From CAYTGR01 sp964437445 (GTDB lineage Bacteria; Chloroflexota; Anaerolineae; B4-G1; SLSP01): 64,000 nucleotides of DNA. Numbering within the stretch: the stretch's first letter is position 1; the number at the start of each line of letters is the position of its first letter. Of this stretch, positions 26,750-35,169 are shown one piece after another. Under the pieces are notes generated by a model. That model saw nothing but the letters and a program-made list of their open reading frames with translations, was not told where the DNA came from and searched no databases. Location: contig CAYTGR010000001.1 in NCBI GenBank assembly GCA_964437445.1, forward strand, positions 62,001 through 126,000, in the 5' to 3' direction. Both the position numbers and the translations under genes were made by a program.

Positions 26750-28050
26750 CCTATCGCCTCTCCACTGCTCTCTGGCATCTGTTCGGCACGAGCTGCCGGC
26801 AAAGCGGGGTTTTCCAACGCCGCTAACAATCCCAACGCGGCCCAGAAGATCAGCCCGGGCTTGGAGCCGGGGGCCAACGCATCGGTGAGGCCATAAACAT
26901 GCAGGCTGACTAACCCGGCCAGCAATCCCAGGGCCAGCGGACGCCAGGCCGGTTGCTGCCGGGCCACCTGCCAGGCGCAGCGCGCTGCGAGCGCCAGCAA
27001 CGCCAGGTAAGCGATCAACCCCGGCACGCCCGTATCCAGCGCCACTTGCAGGAAGATGTTGTGGGCGTGGGCCAGATCGCTCTCCGGCGGTACGGAAAAT
27101 AAGGGGTAAAGGAGCCAGAGCACTTGCCGAAATGTGCCCAACCCACAACCGGTCAGGGGGAAGTCTTGAATGGCATACAAAGCCCGGTTCCAGATTTCCA
27201 CCCGACCGGAGAAGGAGAGTACCCCCAATTCGGTGGTGCTCTGAATGGCTTCATCGCTCCATAACTTTTGCCATTGTGCAGGGCCGATTTGAGCGAGGAG
27301 CGCCCCGGCTAACAATCCCAACCCCACCAATCCGCCGCCCAGCAGCCATTGCCAGTGACGGGGACGGACGCACAAGAGCCACGCTGCCAGCAGGAAAAGT
27401 CCGCCGGCCAGCCCGCCTATCCAGCCGCTGCGCGATTGGGTGAGCACCAGCAAGCCGCCCAGAGCCCCTGTGACGCCTGAGGCGGCCAGCCCGCTCCCGT
27501 AACGCCGGTTGCTCCAGGTGTAGACTAACCACGTGAGCGCTGCCGGCCAGTAGCTGGCCACGACACCAGCCAATTGGTTGGCACTGACGCCTTCGGCAGC
27601 GGCCTCGGGCAAGGAGAGTACCTTAGGGGGAAGGCGCGCTATGAGCGCGCTCAGCGCCGGTACTTTGGAGTACCACTGAGCCCCTAAAAGGCCCACTAAG
27701 GTGATGCTACTGCCCAGCGCGATCAGGCCTAGCGTTGCCATTCGCCGCCAGGTTGGAGTGGGAGGTAATCCGGCCAGGATCCGGAAAGTTGCCAATCCTA
27801 AGATCAACCCGGTGGCTTTGGACAAGGTTAGCAGCGGATAGGCGGTTACGCTAATTCCAACGCCGACCATGATAGCAAACCATAACAGGGCGCCGTTAAA
27901 AGGGGTCACCGGCCAGGGACGCCGCTGCCAGAGGGCGATCAGCCAGCTCAGTACCAGCAGCGCCAGCGCGATGACTGTGAACGCAGGCCGCACGGTGGGA
28001 AACAACAGGGCGGGGGCGGCCACCGCCAGTAAGCCTGATTCTAACCATGG
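26746..28050 (-). CDS. O-antigen ligase/polymerase domain protein (Wzy_C), 5' end missing
   Basis: 434 residues visible; the start lies in the N gap. About 10 helices. The Wzy_C/WaaL region includes LTQSRSGWIGGLAGG, then a long loop with SFSGRVEIWNRALYAIQDFPLTGCGLGTFRQ, and HAHNIFLQVALDTGVPGLIAYLALL, whose His is the conserved ligase/polymerase residue. It would join lipid-linked glycan to an acceptor or polymerise repeat units outside the membrane. A second, distinct polymerase (42755-44104) is present in the same locus. Overlaps the small membrane gene downstream. An open frame joining it with the dehydratase across the gap is an artefact of the N run. Confidence 0.88.
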   Translation of the reverse strand, partial: PWLESGLLAVAAPALLFPTVRPAFTVIALALLVLSWLIALWQRRPWPVTPFNGALLWFAIMVGVGISVTAYPLLTLSKATGLILGLATFRILAGLPPTPTWRRMATLGLIALGSSITLVGLLGAQWYSKVPALSALIARLPPKVLSLPEAAAEGVSANQLAGVVASYWPAALTWLVYTWSNRRYGSGLAASGVTGALGGLLVLTQSRSGWIGGLAGGLFLLAAWLLCVRPRHWQWLLGGGLVGLGLLAGALLAQIGPAQWQKLWSDEAIQSTTELGVLSFSGRVEIWNRALYAIQDFPLTGCGLGTFRQVLWLLYPLFSVPPESDLAHAHNIFLQVALDTGVPGLIAYLALLALAARCAWQVARQQPAWRPLALGLLAGLVSLHVYGLTDALAPGSKPGLIFWAALGLLAALENPALPAARAEQMPESSGEAIG

Positions 28051-28150
28051 NNNNNNNNNNNNNNNNNNNNNNNNNNNNNNNNNNNNNNNNNNNNNNNNNN
28101 NNNNNNNNNNNNNNNNNNNNNNNNNNNNNNNNNNNNNNNNNNNNNNNNNN
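28051..28150. other. Scaffold gap (100 N)
   Basis: Exactly 100 undetermined bases, a conventional filler length. The 3' end of the CapD-like gene and the 5' end of the O-antigen-ligase-like gene are missing here; other genes could be hidden. Confidence 0.99.
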
Positions 28151-30021
28151 CGCGCGGCTTGTTGCACCAGCAGCTCAGCAATCCGTTTGGTGGCGCCCAT
28201 CACGCTAACGGGATTCACGGCCTTGTCGGTGGAAATCATAGCAAAGCGCGAGACGGCATACCCTTCGGCCAGCTGCACCAGATTCAGGGTCCCGCCCACA
28301 TTGTTGGTGATGGCCTCTTCGGCGTTCTCTTCCATCAAGGGCACGTGTTTATGAGCTGCGGCGTGAAAGACAATTTCCGGCGCTAAGGTGCTGAAGACTC
28401 GTTGTAGCCGCTCGCGGTCACGGATATCGGCGATGACCGGGATCAAGGTGGGCAAGGGAGACAAGGAGCGCCCGTTAGTCTCCCGCGCCAGGTCGGCCAG
28501 GCGTTGGCGCAATTCATGGTAGATCTGGAAGATGCTGTTTTCGCCGTGTCCTAACAGGATCAGGGCGGCTGGCTGGCAGCGGATAATTTGCCGGCAGAGT
28601 TCAGAGCCAATGGAGCCGCCGGCGCCGGTGACCAGAACCCGTTTCCCCTGTAACGAATCGGCCACGGCAGTTTGGTCAATCTGTATTGGTTCCCGCCGCA
28701 ACAGATCTTCAATTTTCACCGACCGCAATTGCCCGACCGTGACCCGACCGTTCAGGAGCTCGTAGATGCCTGGGAGCACTTTGCAGGGCACATTGATTTG
28801 GGCGCAGAGCCGTTGTATCTCGCGGATCACGGCACCCGGCGCCGTGGGCATGGCCACGATGACTTCGTGGATTTGCAGGCGGCTTACCAGGGTCGGGAGG
28901 TCCTGGTGCCCACCGAGCACCGGCAACCCTAAAATCCGCAGCCGGCGTTTCTGCGGATCATCATCTACAAAACCTACCGGTTCCCAGTTCAGATGGGGGC
29001 TGTGCAGGATTTCGCGGGCGATGGTGGTGCCGGCATCTCCAGCGCCGACGATGAGCACCCGGCGTAACCCCTGCAGTTTCTTAACCAGGCCGGCCTGACG
29101 TAACCGGCTGAGGGTGGCACGGTCGCCCAGGTAACGCAGTGCAAAACGCGCACCTCCTACCAGCAGCGTGGTGAGCAGCCCATCAATAAACGGAATGGAG
29201 CGCGGGACTGCCGGGAAGGGGTAAAAGATCGGCGCTATCAGATAGGCCAGCACAATCATGCTTAGGGTGGCCAGAGCGGTAGCTTCTAAAATGGTCACAG
29301 CCTCGCCGATGCTGGCGTAACGCCAGTACCGCTGGTACAGGCCGAGCAGATAAAAGATGGCTGGCTTGCTCAGGAGGGCCAGGACGGTGTAGATCAGCAG
29401 AGTAAGCCGGTAAGGGGCCAGCCCCTCACCTTCCAGGCGGGCGACAAAACTGCCTCCGGCGGCCAGGGCAATCAGCAGGAGATCCACCGGCAGCAGGTAG
29501 CGATTGCGGAGCAGCTGGCCGGGTGGCGGCAGGGACCGGCGGGTTTCTATGAGGGTGGCCCCCTGGCGCGCCAGCCATAGAAGCCCGGCGGCTGCCATAC
29601 CTCCCACCAGCAGGGCGCTGCGGGGCAGGGAGAGCGCCGGCCATTGGGGTTGCCACAGGTTGATAAGCCAGCTCAGGTAGGTGAGGGCACCCAGTAACGC
29701 AAAAATGATGAGCGTGTTCTGCATCAAAGGCCAGAATGAGCGCTGGTGATAGGGCAGGGCCGGGCGGTAAAAGCCCCCTAATGCCAGCGTCAGCCCCCCG
29801 ATGAGGGTCAGGAGCGGTGCCGCGCCCCACCAGGCGTGCAGAGAATCTTGCCAGAGCGTTGCCGACGGCGGATAGCTTGTGAGCAGCCCTGATACCGGAG
29901 GGAGGGTGATCAGGACGCCATAACGGATGAGCAATCCCAAGGCCAGCCCCGCGTTGAGGGCCAGAGCATCTATGCATAGCCGGGTGAACCAGCAGGGAAG
30001 AATCATGTGCTTGTGCTTCAA
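28151..30021 (-). CDS. CapD/FlaA1-type nucleotide-sugar 4,6-dehydratase with doubled membrane region, 3' end missing
   Basis: About 623 residues to the gap. The TTG at 30019-30021 is supported by AGGAGT 5 nt upstream; ATG 30006 is the alternative. Residues about 8-160 are four helices preceding what is normally the first membrane block (RNRYLLPVDLLLIALAAGGSF ..., about 170-265), so the membrane module looks duplicated. Then a CoA-binding-like Rossmann domain (VLIVGAGDAGTTIAREI) and the SDR dehydratase domain: VLVTGAGGSIGSELC, HAAAHKHVPLMEENAEEAI, ISTDKAVNPVSVMGATKR. The family makes UDP-4-keto-6-deoxy-GlcNAc on the membrane. With the aminotransferase just upstream this suggests a 4-amino-6-deoxy sugar (bacillosamine or viosamine type). 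Confidence 0.92.
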
Positions 30022-30083
30022 GCCTGACTCCTGTTTCGGTCAGTCTGTCAATAAGGATGCGGGGAAGATTGTAGCACACAAAT

Positions 30084-30104
30084 AAAAAGGCGCAATCGGG
30101 CGCC
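30084..30104 (-). terminator. Rho-independent terminator after the aminotransferase
   Basis: Minus strand: GGCGC, loop CCGATT, GCGCC, followed by TTTTTATTTG, 30 nt beyond the stop of the aminotransferase. A short stem, but the T-run is good. The flanking cgggcgcccg can extend the structure. Confidence 0.6.
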
Positions 30105-30134
30105 CGGTTTAAAAAACTTGAGGGGGCACGCGCA

Positions 30135-31244
30135 TCACGACTGCGTTTGCCTCAGGGCTGCCACAACGGTCTCTATTTCTTCAATACTGAGGTTGTTGTG
30201 GAAGGGTAAAGCGATCGTGCGCTGAGCGAGGGATTCGGTGAGGGGCAGGGTGCCCGCCAAGTCACCATAACGTTCCCGGATGTAGGGTTGGGTATGGATA
30301 GGTGAGAAATACCCCCGCGCAGGAATGCCTTGTTCGGCCATGCGCGCCATAATGGGATCGCGTTGCAACCCTGCGGCCAACGTAATGACGTATACAAACC
30401 AGCTCGCGCGGACGTAGGGCTTGACTACGGGCGGGCGCACCCAATCCAGGAGCTGCAGGCGCTCGGTGTACAGACGTGCCACGTGCTCGCGTTTTTGGAG
30501 AAAGGCTTCCAGGCGTTTGAACTGGCTCACCCCTAAAGCTGCGGACATTTCATCCAGCCGGTAGTTGTAACCCAGGCGCACATGTTCCAACCAGGACCCC
30601 ATTTCGTCACGTCCTTGATTGCGCAAGCTGCGGCATAAGCGGGCAATGGCCTCATCGTTGGTGACGATGATCCCCCCCTCACCCGTGGTGATTTGTTTGT
30701 TGGGGTAAAACGCAAAAGCGGCTGCGTCGCCAAATTGTCCCAATTTGCGTCCTTTGTATTCCGCCCCTAAGGCTTCGCAGGAATCATCAATCACCCGCAG
30801 CCCGTGCCGTTCCGCGACGGCGAGGATGGCATCCCATTCCGCCGGATGGCCGAAGACGTCCACGGCCATGATGGCTTTGGTCTTAGGTGTGACTTTGCGC
30901 GCCAGATCGTCGGGGTCAAGGTTGTACGTTTCCGGTTCCACGTCTACAAACACCGGCGTGGCACGTTCGTAAAGGATGGCATTGACACTGGCAGCAAAGG
31001 TGAAGGAGGGCACTAACACTTCATCACCGGGGCCAAGCCCCAACGCCCGTACCAGCAGATGCAAGGCCGCGGTGCCTGAGCTGACGGCGATGGCGTGCTT
31101 GACACCGATGTAGTTGGCCATTAACTGTTCAAATTCCACGGCATACTGGCCCAGGGCCAATCTTCCTGAACGGACTACGGTGCTGACGGCGGCTACGTCG
31201 GATTCATCTATCTCCGGCGCAGACATGGGGATTTGTTCATTCAT
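30135..31244 (-). CDS. DegT/DnrJ/EryC1 PLP-dependent sugar aminotransferase
   Basis: 369 residues, standard length. Hallmarks: ISSGTAAL-type start (AVSSGTAALHLL), EVLVPSFTFAASVNAI, VDVEPETYNLDP, DDSCEALGAEYKGRKLG, and the PLP lysine in AFAFYPNKQITTGEGG, then RNQGRDEM and LGYNYRLDEMSAALG. It transfers an amino group from glutamate to a keto-sugar nucleotide. Neighbouring CapD-like dehydratase supplies a 4-keto-6-deoxy substrate, so C4 amination is the likely step. Preceded by GAGG 7-8 nt before ATG; followed by a terminator. Confidence 0.93.
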   Translation of the reverse strand: MNEQIPMSAPEIDESDVAAVSTVVRSGRLALGQYAVEFEQLMANYIGVKHAIAVSSGTAALHLLVRALGLGPGDEVLVPSFTFAASVNAILYERATPVFVDVEPETYNLDPDDLARKVTPKTKAIMAVDVFGHPAEWDAILAVAERHGLRVIDDSCEALGAEYKGRKLGQFGDAAAFAFYPNKQITTGEGGIIVTNDEAIARLCRSLRNQGRDEMGSWLEHVRLGYNYRLDEMSAALGVSQFKRLEAFLQKREHVARLYTERLQLLDWVRPPVVKPYVRASWFVYVITLAAGLQRDPIMARMAEQGIPARGYFSPIHTQPYIRERYGDLAGTLPLTESLAQRTIALPFHNNLSIEEIETVVAALRQTQS

Positions 31245-31308
31245 GGATGCCTCTATTATTGATTTTTTACTTGGGCTTGGTTTGCAATTGCAGCACTGTG
31301 CTACTGCT

Positions 31309-32370
31309 TTATCTGCGATATGCAGGGAAAAAGTTGTTGTCAGGTGTCCAAGGGTGATTTTGAGCCACTTCCCATTCCTGACGTAATTGCAGTAAAGTCA
31401 TATAAACTTTTGGATTGTAAATTCGTTTCCCAATCATAAAGGGTATTTTACCGTTTGGAGCAAAAGAGAGTTTATAACGAAAAATACTATCTTGTGGTTT
31501 GTACCCCCCGCCCAATACAAAAGCCGTTTTATGTGCTGCCATTCCCCATTCTATAATGGCATGTTTGAGCAAGTCATTGGGACGTAAATCAAAAAAATCA
31601 TCCAATGTTCCTCCAAGAAAGGAGTAAATATAGCGAGTAGATACCAAGACAAGTTCGGTGGAAATAATTTTATCTTGGTACGATACATGAAAAAAAATGA
31701 AACCACCTTTTAGTTTTTCGATCAATGTCTGAAAAAATTGTTCAGGGAAATAGTATTGTGATTCAGCTTGTCGGCGCTCCATTGTAGCATAATAAATTGA
31801 CAGGAACTCTTGCAACCGATCTCCTGTTTCATCTATACAAACACTTAATCCATTACGGCGTGCCTTATTCACATTTTTGCGAACTTTGTGTTCATAATCC
31901 ATCCACAATGTGTCAGGATCAAGATTCAAAGTTCGTACTATGTTTATGGATCTGGTTTCCACCTCGCCAACAAAGGGCAATAATTGCTCTGGAAAGAGAG
32001 CCAGTCTGGCAAAACCGCATACAATATTTTGTTGCATACACCATGTTTCAAAGGCGGACCAAAAGGATGGTGCGTTTATAGAGCCCCAAGTGAAAGGTCC
32101 ACCGTAACCGTAAGGAGTGGTCCAATCGTAGTAGTGATTATAATCCTTCGCCCACGGTTCTTCAGATAGAGGTCTCAATATTAGTGGGAATAGTACTCCG
32201 CCCTGGTCACTATTCAAAGCTGCACAAAGGACACGATCACAAGAGCGGGCAAATAAACGGACATATTCGGGATGTGCACTAATTTCTCGGTTGGGCCAAG
32301 CTTGCCACAGCTTGATCCAGGTGGTTAATTGTTCTGATAGTGCAGCATCTAAAATTTTAAATTGGTTCAT
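31309..32370 (-). CDS. FemAB-like GNAT family aminoacyl/acyl transferase
   Basis: 353 residues. Tandem GNAT-like folds of the FemAB/BioF2-like type: HPEYVRLFARS near the N-terminus, WMDYEHKVRKNVNKARRNGL (the region typical of FemABX-like proteins), FFHVSYQDKIISTELVLVS, YSFLGGT, and LKHAIIEWGMAAHKTAFVLGGGYKPQDSIFRYK. Such proteins add amino acids or acyl groups to peptidoglycan or sugar amines. The DNA is markedly AT-rich compared with the flanks. Overlaps the upstream aminotransferase (ATGA) and probably modifies its amino sugar product. Substrate unknown. Confidence 0.83.
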   Translation of the reverse strand: MNQFKILDAALSEQLTTWIKLWQAWPNREISAHPEYVRLFARSCDRVLCAALNSDQGGVLFPLILRPLSEEPWAKDYNHYYDWTTPYGYGGPFTWGSINAPSFWSAFETWCMQQNIVCGFARLALFPEQLLPFVGEVETRSINIVRTLNLDPDTLWMDYEHKVRKNVNKARRNGLSVCIDETGDRLQEFLSIYYATMERRQAESQYYFPEQFFQTLIEKLKGGFIFFHVSYQDKIISTELVLVSTRYIYSFLGGTLDDFFDLRPNDLLKHAIIEWGMAAHKTAFVLGGGYKPQDSIFRYKLSFAPNGKIPFMIGKRIYNPKVYMTLLQLRQEWEVAQNHPWTPDNNFFPAYRR

Positions 32371-33320
32371 TCAGGAAGTCTTGGAAGGGAAATTAACATT
32401 TCTTGTAGATACCTGATCATGCCCTCTAAATCAGAAGGAGAAATATCTTGATGAACGGGTAAGTTTAAAATGCGTTTTGCAATTTTATGCGAGATAGGAA
32501 AGCTACTATTATCTATTTGGCTGATTAAGGTGTGGTAGAGACTCACTACCCCGTATCCATTCTCATTCATTTTAAAATAGAGTTTATCGCGTGAAATATT
32601 ACGAACCAAAATTGGCAATGTCTGGGGCACTACTCCCTCAGGGATTGTGGGGAAAAGTATAGAAATTTCCCCTTCAAGTGGCGTTAACATCTCTAAAAGC
32701 GCCTGGGCATTTTCCCTTCGCTGAAGGGCAATACCTGTCCAATCGTATGTGCGAGGGTCTTGGGGGAGTGAGGTCTGCCACGGGTTACTTTCTAATGCAG
32801 TCAGATCAGCCATAGAAGGATTATTCAAAGCTAACCACCCACCATAAGGGAAAGGCAACATTTTATGCAAAGAAAAAAAGGCCACATTTCCCCAGCGTCC
32901 TGTTATGCCTCCCCACCAATCAGAATATAGGGCATGTGCTTCATCTTCAATAATTATCAGGTTCTGTTCACGAGCTAGTTGCACAATAGTAGCTATGTTG
33001 GGGTCTGGAAATCCGAAATAGTGAATTAGCAACAAAACTCGCGTTTGTGGATAATGCATCTGGGCTTGCAAATCAGCCAAGTCAATCGTCAAATCTTCAT
33101 TAATTCTATAAAAACGGAAGCTAATCCCCAGTTCTTTAATAGGATCAAAGACGCCAGACCCTTCATTCTTACTCCAGCCGATATAGGCCGGTATCATAAT
33201 TTCATCTTGTGGTTCCATGTGCAATGTTTGTAAATAGGCTTTAAACGCCGTACGTGCGTTAGGAAAAGAAAATATTGGACGCCAATATTTTTTTGTGTTT
33301 AGTGGGGATTTTGTAATCAT
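32367..33320 (-). CDS. Short DegT-like PLP-dependent aminotransferase
   Basis: 317 residues, shorter than the usual 360-390. Recognisable elements: FPNARTAFKAYLQTL at the N-terminus, DEIMIPAYIGW, VLLLIHYFGFPDPN, IIIEDEAHALYSDW, and FFSLHKMLPFPYGG with the probable PLP lysine in HK. The usual GEGG after the lysine is replaced by PYGG, and the C-terminal part is short, so the substrate is probably unusual. AT-rich like its neighbours. Stop overlaps the FemAB-like start; together with the GNAT upstream they look like a compact sugar- or lipid-amine modification cassette. Confidence 0.82.
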   Translation of the reverse strand: MITKSPLNTKKYWRPIFSFPNARTAFKAYLQTLHMEPQDEIMIPAYIGWSKNEGSGVFDPIKELGISFRFYRINEDLTIDLADLQAQMHYPQTRVLLLIHYFGFPDPNIATIVQLAREQNLIIIEDEAHALYSDWWGGITGRWGNVAFFSLHKMLPFPYGGWLALNNPSMADLTALESNPWQTSLPQDPRTYDWTGIALQRRENAQALLEMLTPLEGEISILFPTIPEGVVPQTLPILVRNISRDKLYFKMNENGYGVVSLYHTLISQIDNSSFPISHKIAKRILNLPVHQDISPSDLEGMIRYLQEMLISLPRLPE

Positions 33321-33328
33321 TGTCTTTT

Positions 33329-34102
33329 TTACTTTAGTCTCTTCATCAAATGAATACTCTTATCCATATCTCTAAATATCCAATTTGGAGGTATCTCTGT
33401 GGGTGAAGAAATAATCAGCTCATCTCGTTCTCGTCGCCAGTGCATGTTGATTGCAGCAACCACTTCCGATAATTTTAAGCCTTCATAAGTAATAAGTTTA
33501 CAACAATGCCTAGCTATGAATCCCAGGGTGAAATGACCTGGACCGCATTCGCAATCAATTTTACTAAACCCTTTTTCCTTTTCCTCATGCTGCGCGCTCT
33601 CTAACGCTTCTAAAGAATAATGCACTGAATAACTACTCCCTGTTGTGGCAGTATTTAAAGCAATACGCGCTAGATAAGAGACAGCAGAGGGTTGATAGTT
33701 GTGGCCATAATACCATTTGTAAGCTCTTTGATTACTTTCAAAAACATCCAAACTTACTGTTTTGTATCCATAATCCATTGCAGTTCTTTCGAAATGTTTA
33801 AGAAGTAAATTTCCTATTCCTTGTCCTTGTGCTATACTTGCTACAGCAATGTAATTGAGGAATAAAGATTGTTCTTGTCGCACTGCATGATAGTATCCTG
33901 TCAGATGCTCGTTTTCCCAGGCGACAATAAAAATATGCTTGCTCTGTTCAGGTTTCTGGGCAATCAACTCTTTTAAATAAACCACGGATTGAGGAGATTG
34001 ATAAATAGTGTAAGCCAGATAACGTAGTCCAAATGCTGCGACCTTTAGTGCATAAATGGCGGCACTATCTTGTGGAAGCGCTAAACGAATAAAATCAGCC
34101 AT
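33329..34102 (-). CDS. GNAT N-acetyltransferase
   Basis: 257 residues. N-terminal two thirds is a GNAT domain: IRLALPQDSAAIYALK, then the acetyl-CoA loop IAQGQGIGNLLLKHFE (Q-x-x-G-x-G) and SLDVFESNQRAYKWYYGHNY. The C-terminal 90 residues (SIHYSLEALES-like start, ending MDKSIHLMKRLK) are not recognised. AT-rich. Overlaps the sugar transferase upstream by 8 nt. It may acetylate an amine made by the adjacent aminotransferase. Confidence 0.85.
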   Translation of the reverse strand: MADFIRLALPQDSAAIYALKVAAFGLRYLAYTIYQSPQSVVYLKELIAQKPEQSKHIFIVAWENEHLTGYYHAVRQEQSLFLNYIAVASIAQGQGIGNLLLKHFERTAMDYGYKTVSLDVFESNQRAYKWYYGHNYQPSAVSYLARIALNTATTGSSYSVHYSLEALESAQHEEKEKGFSKIDCECGPGHFTLGFIARHCCKLITYEGLKLSEVVAAINMHWRRERDELIISSPTEIPPNWIFRDMDKSIHLMKRLK

Positions 34103-34739
34103 TTATGATTCCTTTTTGGCGACGCGATCTTTCTTCATCAAGATTTAACATGGTAGTACCGGGGTCTACTTGTAATCCTTGACGAGTTATGACGCGCCAT
34201 AAGGTCAACCATAGAATTTTTAAATCTAACCAGAATGACAATGACTGTACGTATTGAACATCTGTCGCAATTCGCAGATCCCACGATAAGTTATTACGCC
34301 CAGAGATTTGCGCCAGTCCAGTAATACCTGGTCTGACATTGAAACGAGTTTTTTCGGTTTCATAAAAATAGGGCATATAACGCATGAGTAATGGCCGTGG
34401 CCCCACCAGGCTCATGTCACCTTTGATCACATTCCATAGCTCAGGCAGCTCATCCAGGCTGGTGCTGCGCAGGAAACGTCCAAATGGCGTCAACCGCTCA
34501 CTATCTGGGAGCAGGTTACCGGCGGCATCGCGCGCCTCCGTCATCGTGCGAAATTTGTAGAGCGTGAAGGGCTTGCCGTGCAGCCCAGGACGCACCTGGC
34601 GGAACAACACGGGCGCGCCCAACGTCACGCGCACAACGAGCGCAATGACGAGCATCAGCGGCGCAAGCAGAACGAGCGCGGGAATTGTCAGTGCAAGGTC
34701 AAGCGCGCGTTTGCCGTAGCGTGAGTAGAACTTATTCAT
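34095..34739 (-). CDS. Initiating phosphoglycosyltransferase (bacterial sugar transferase, PglC-like)
   Basis: 214 residues, the small single-domain form. One N-terminal re-entrant helix (ALDLALTIPALVLLAPLMLVIAL) follows KRALD; then RQVRPGLHGKPFTLYKFRTMTEA, LTPFGRFLRSTSLDELPELWNVIKGDMSLVGPRPLL and RFNVRPGITGLAQISGRNNLSWD. These define monotopic transferases that move a phospho-sugar from UDP-sugar to undecaprenyl phosphate, the first committed step of repeat-unit assembly. GC content is intermediate and rises toward the 5' end, marking the edge of the AT-rich insert. Overlaps the TumE-like gene by 8 nt. Confidence 0.95.
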   Translation of the reverse strand: MNKFYSRYGKRALDLALTIPALVLLAPLMLVIALVVRVTLGAPVLFRQVRPGLHGKPFTLYKFRTMTEARDAAGNLLPDSERLTPFGRFLRSTSLDELPELWNVIKGDMSLVGPRPLLMRYMPYFYETEKTRFNVRPGITGLAQISGRNNLSWDLRIATDVQYVQSLSFWLDLKILWLTLWRVITRQGLQVDPGTTMLNLDEERSRRQKGIING

Positions 34740-35070
34740 TTGATTGCCGAATAACTGCCATCACTTGCTCCAAAGAGGTCTCGAACGATGGCATCAAATT
34801 GCCTTTTTGACCGATGTGCTTGTGATGCGGAAAGTTGTCGAGGCGCGTGTGATGAGCAGCGTTGTCCCAGCCAATTTTTAACTCATTGTCAGCCGTAAGC
34901 CAGTAGTAGGCGTAACGCTTGAGGGTATCGCCTGCCCATTGCTCAGCCACCCGCAAATTCGTGCCGTCCTTAAGATGGAGGACAAGTCGCAGGGTTTCCT
35001 CGTCCAATTCCAGCAAGTCTTCTAAAGAGAGACCTTTGATGGCTTCTAACGTCAATGTTTGTGTTGACAT
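34732..35070 (-). CDS. tumE: TumE/DUF6516-family toxin-like protein without antitoxin
   Basis: 112 residues from ATG 35068-35070 (MSTQTLTLEA); a GTG at 35085 is the alternative. Family traits: an RYAYYWLTADNELKIGWDNAAHH stretch (about 60-82) and FPHHKHIG, ending with LEQVMAVIR. TumE-like proteins are toxins of type II pairs with a helix-turn-helix TumA antitoxin. No such partner is adjacent: upstream is a non-coding 84-bp spacer and a GT4, and downstream it overlaps the sugar transferase by 8 nt. It may be a remnant, or regulated differently. The family name is recognition from memory, not a search. Confidence 0.72.
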   Translation of the reverse strand: MSTQTLTLEAIKGLSLEDLLELDEETLRLVLHLKDGTNLRVAEQWAGDTLKRYAYYWLTADNELKIGWDNAAHHTRLDNFPHHKHIGQKGNLMPSFETSLEQVMAVIRQSNE

Positions 35071-35169
35071 AGTAAATTCTTGCACTTGCGTGTTTGGTCG
35101 CCTTCATTGTAACACAAGTTTGGGGTATGGAGAATCATAGAGTTTTTATACCGAGGGTTATCTGAATGG

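Noticed and set aside
26447..27148. Longer start for the small membrane protein
   Set aside because: The extra 133 codons lie inside the ligase-like gene in another frame; the ATGA overlap at 26746-26749 favours the short form.
26746..30021. Single 1091-codon frame joining dehydratase and O-antigen ligase
   Set aside because: Produced by reading through the 100-N gap; the two parts are different families.
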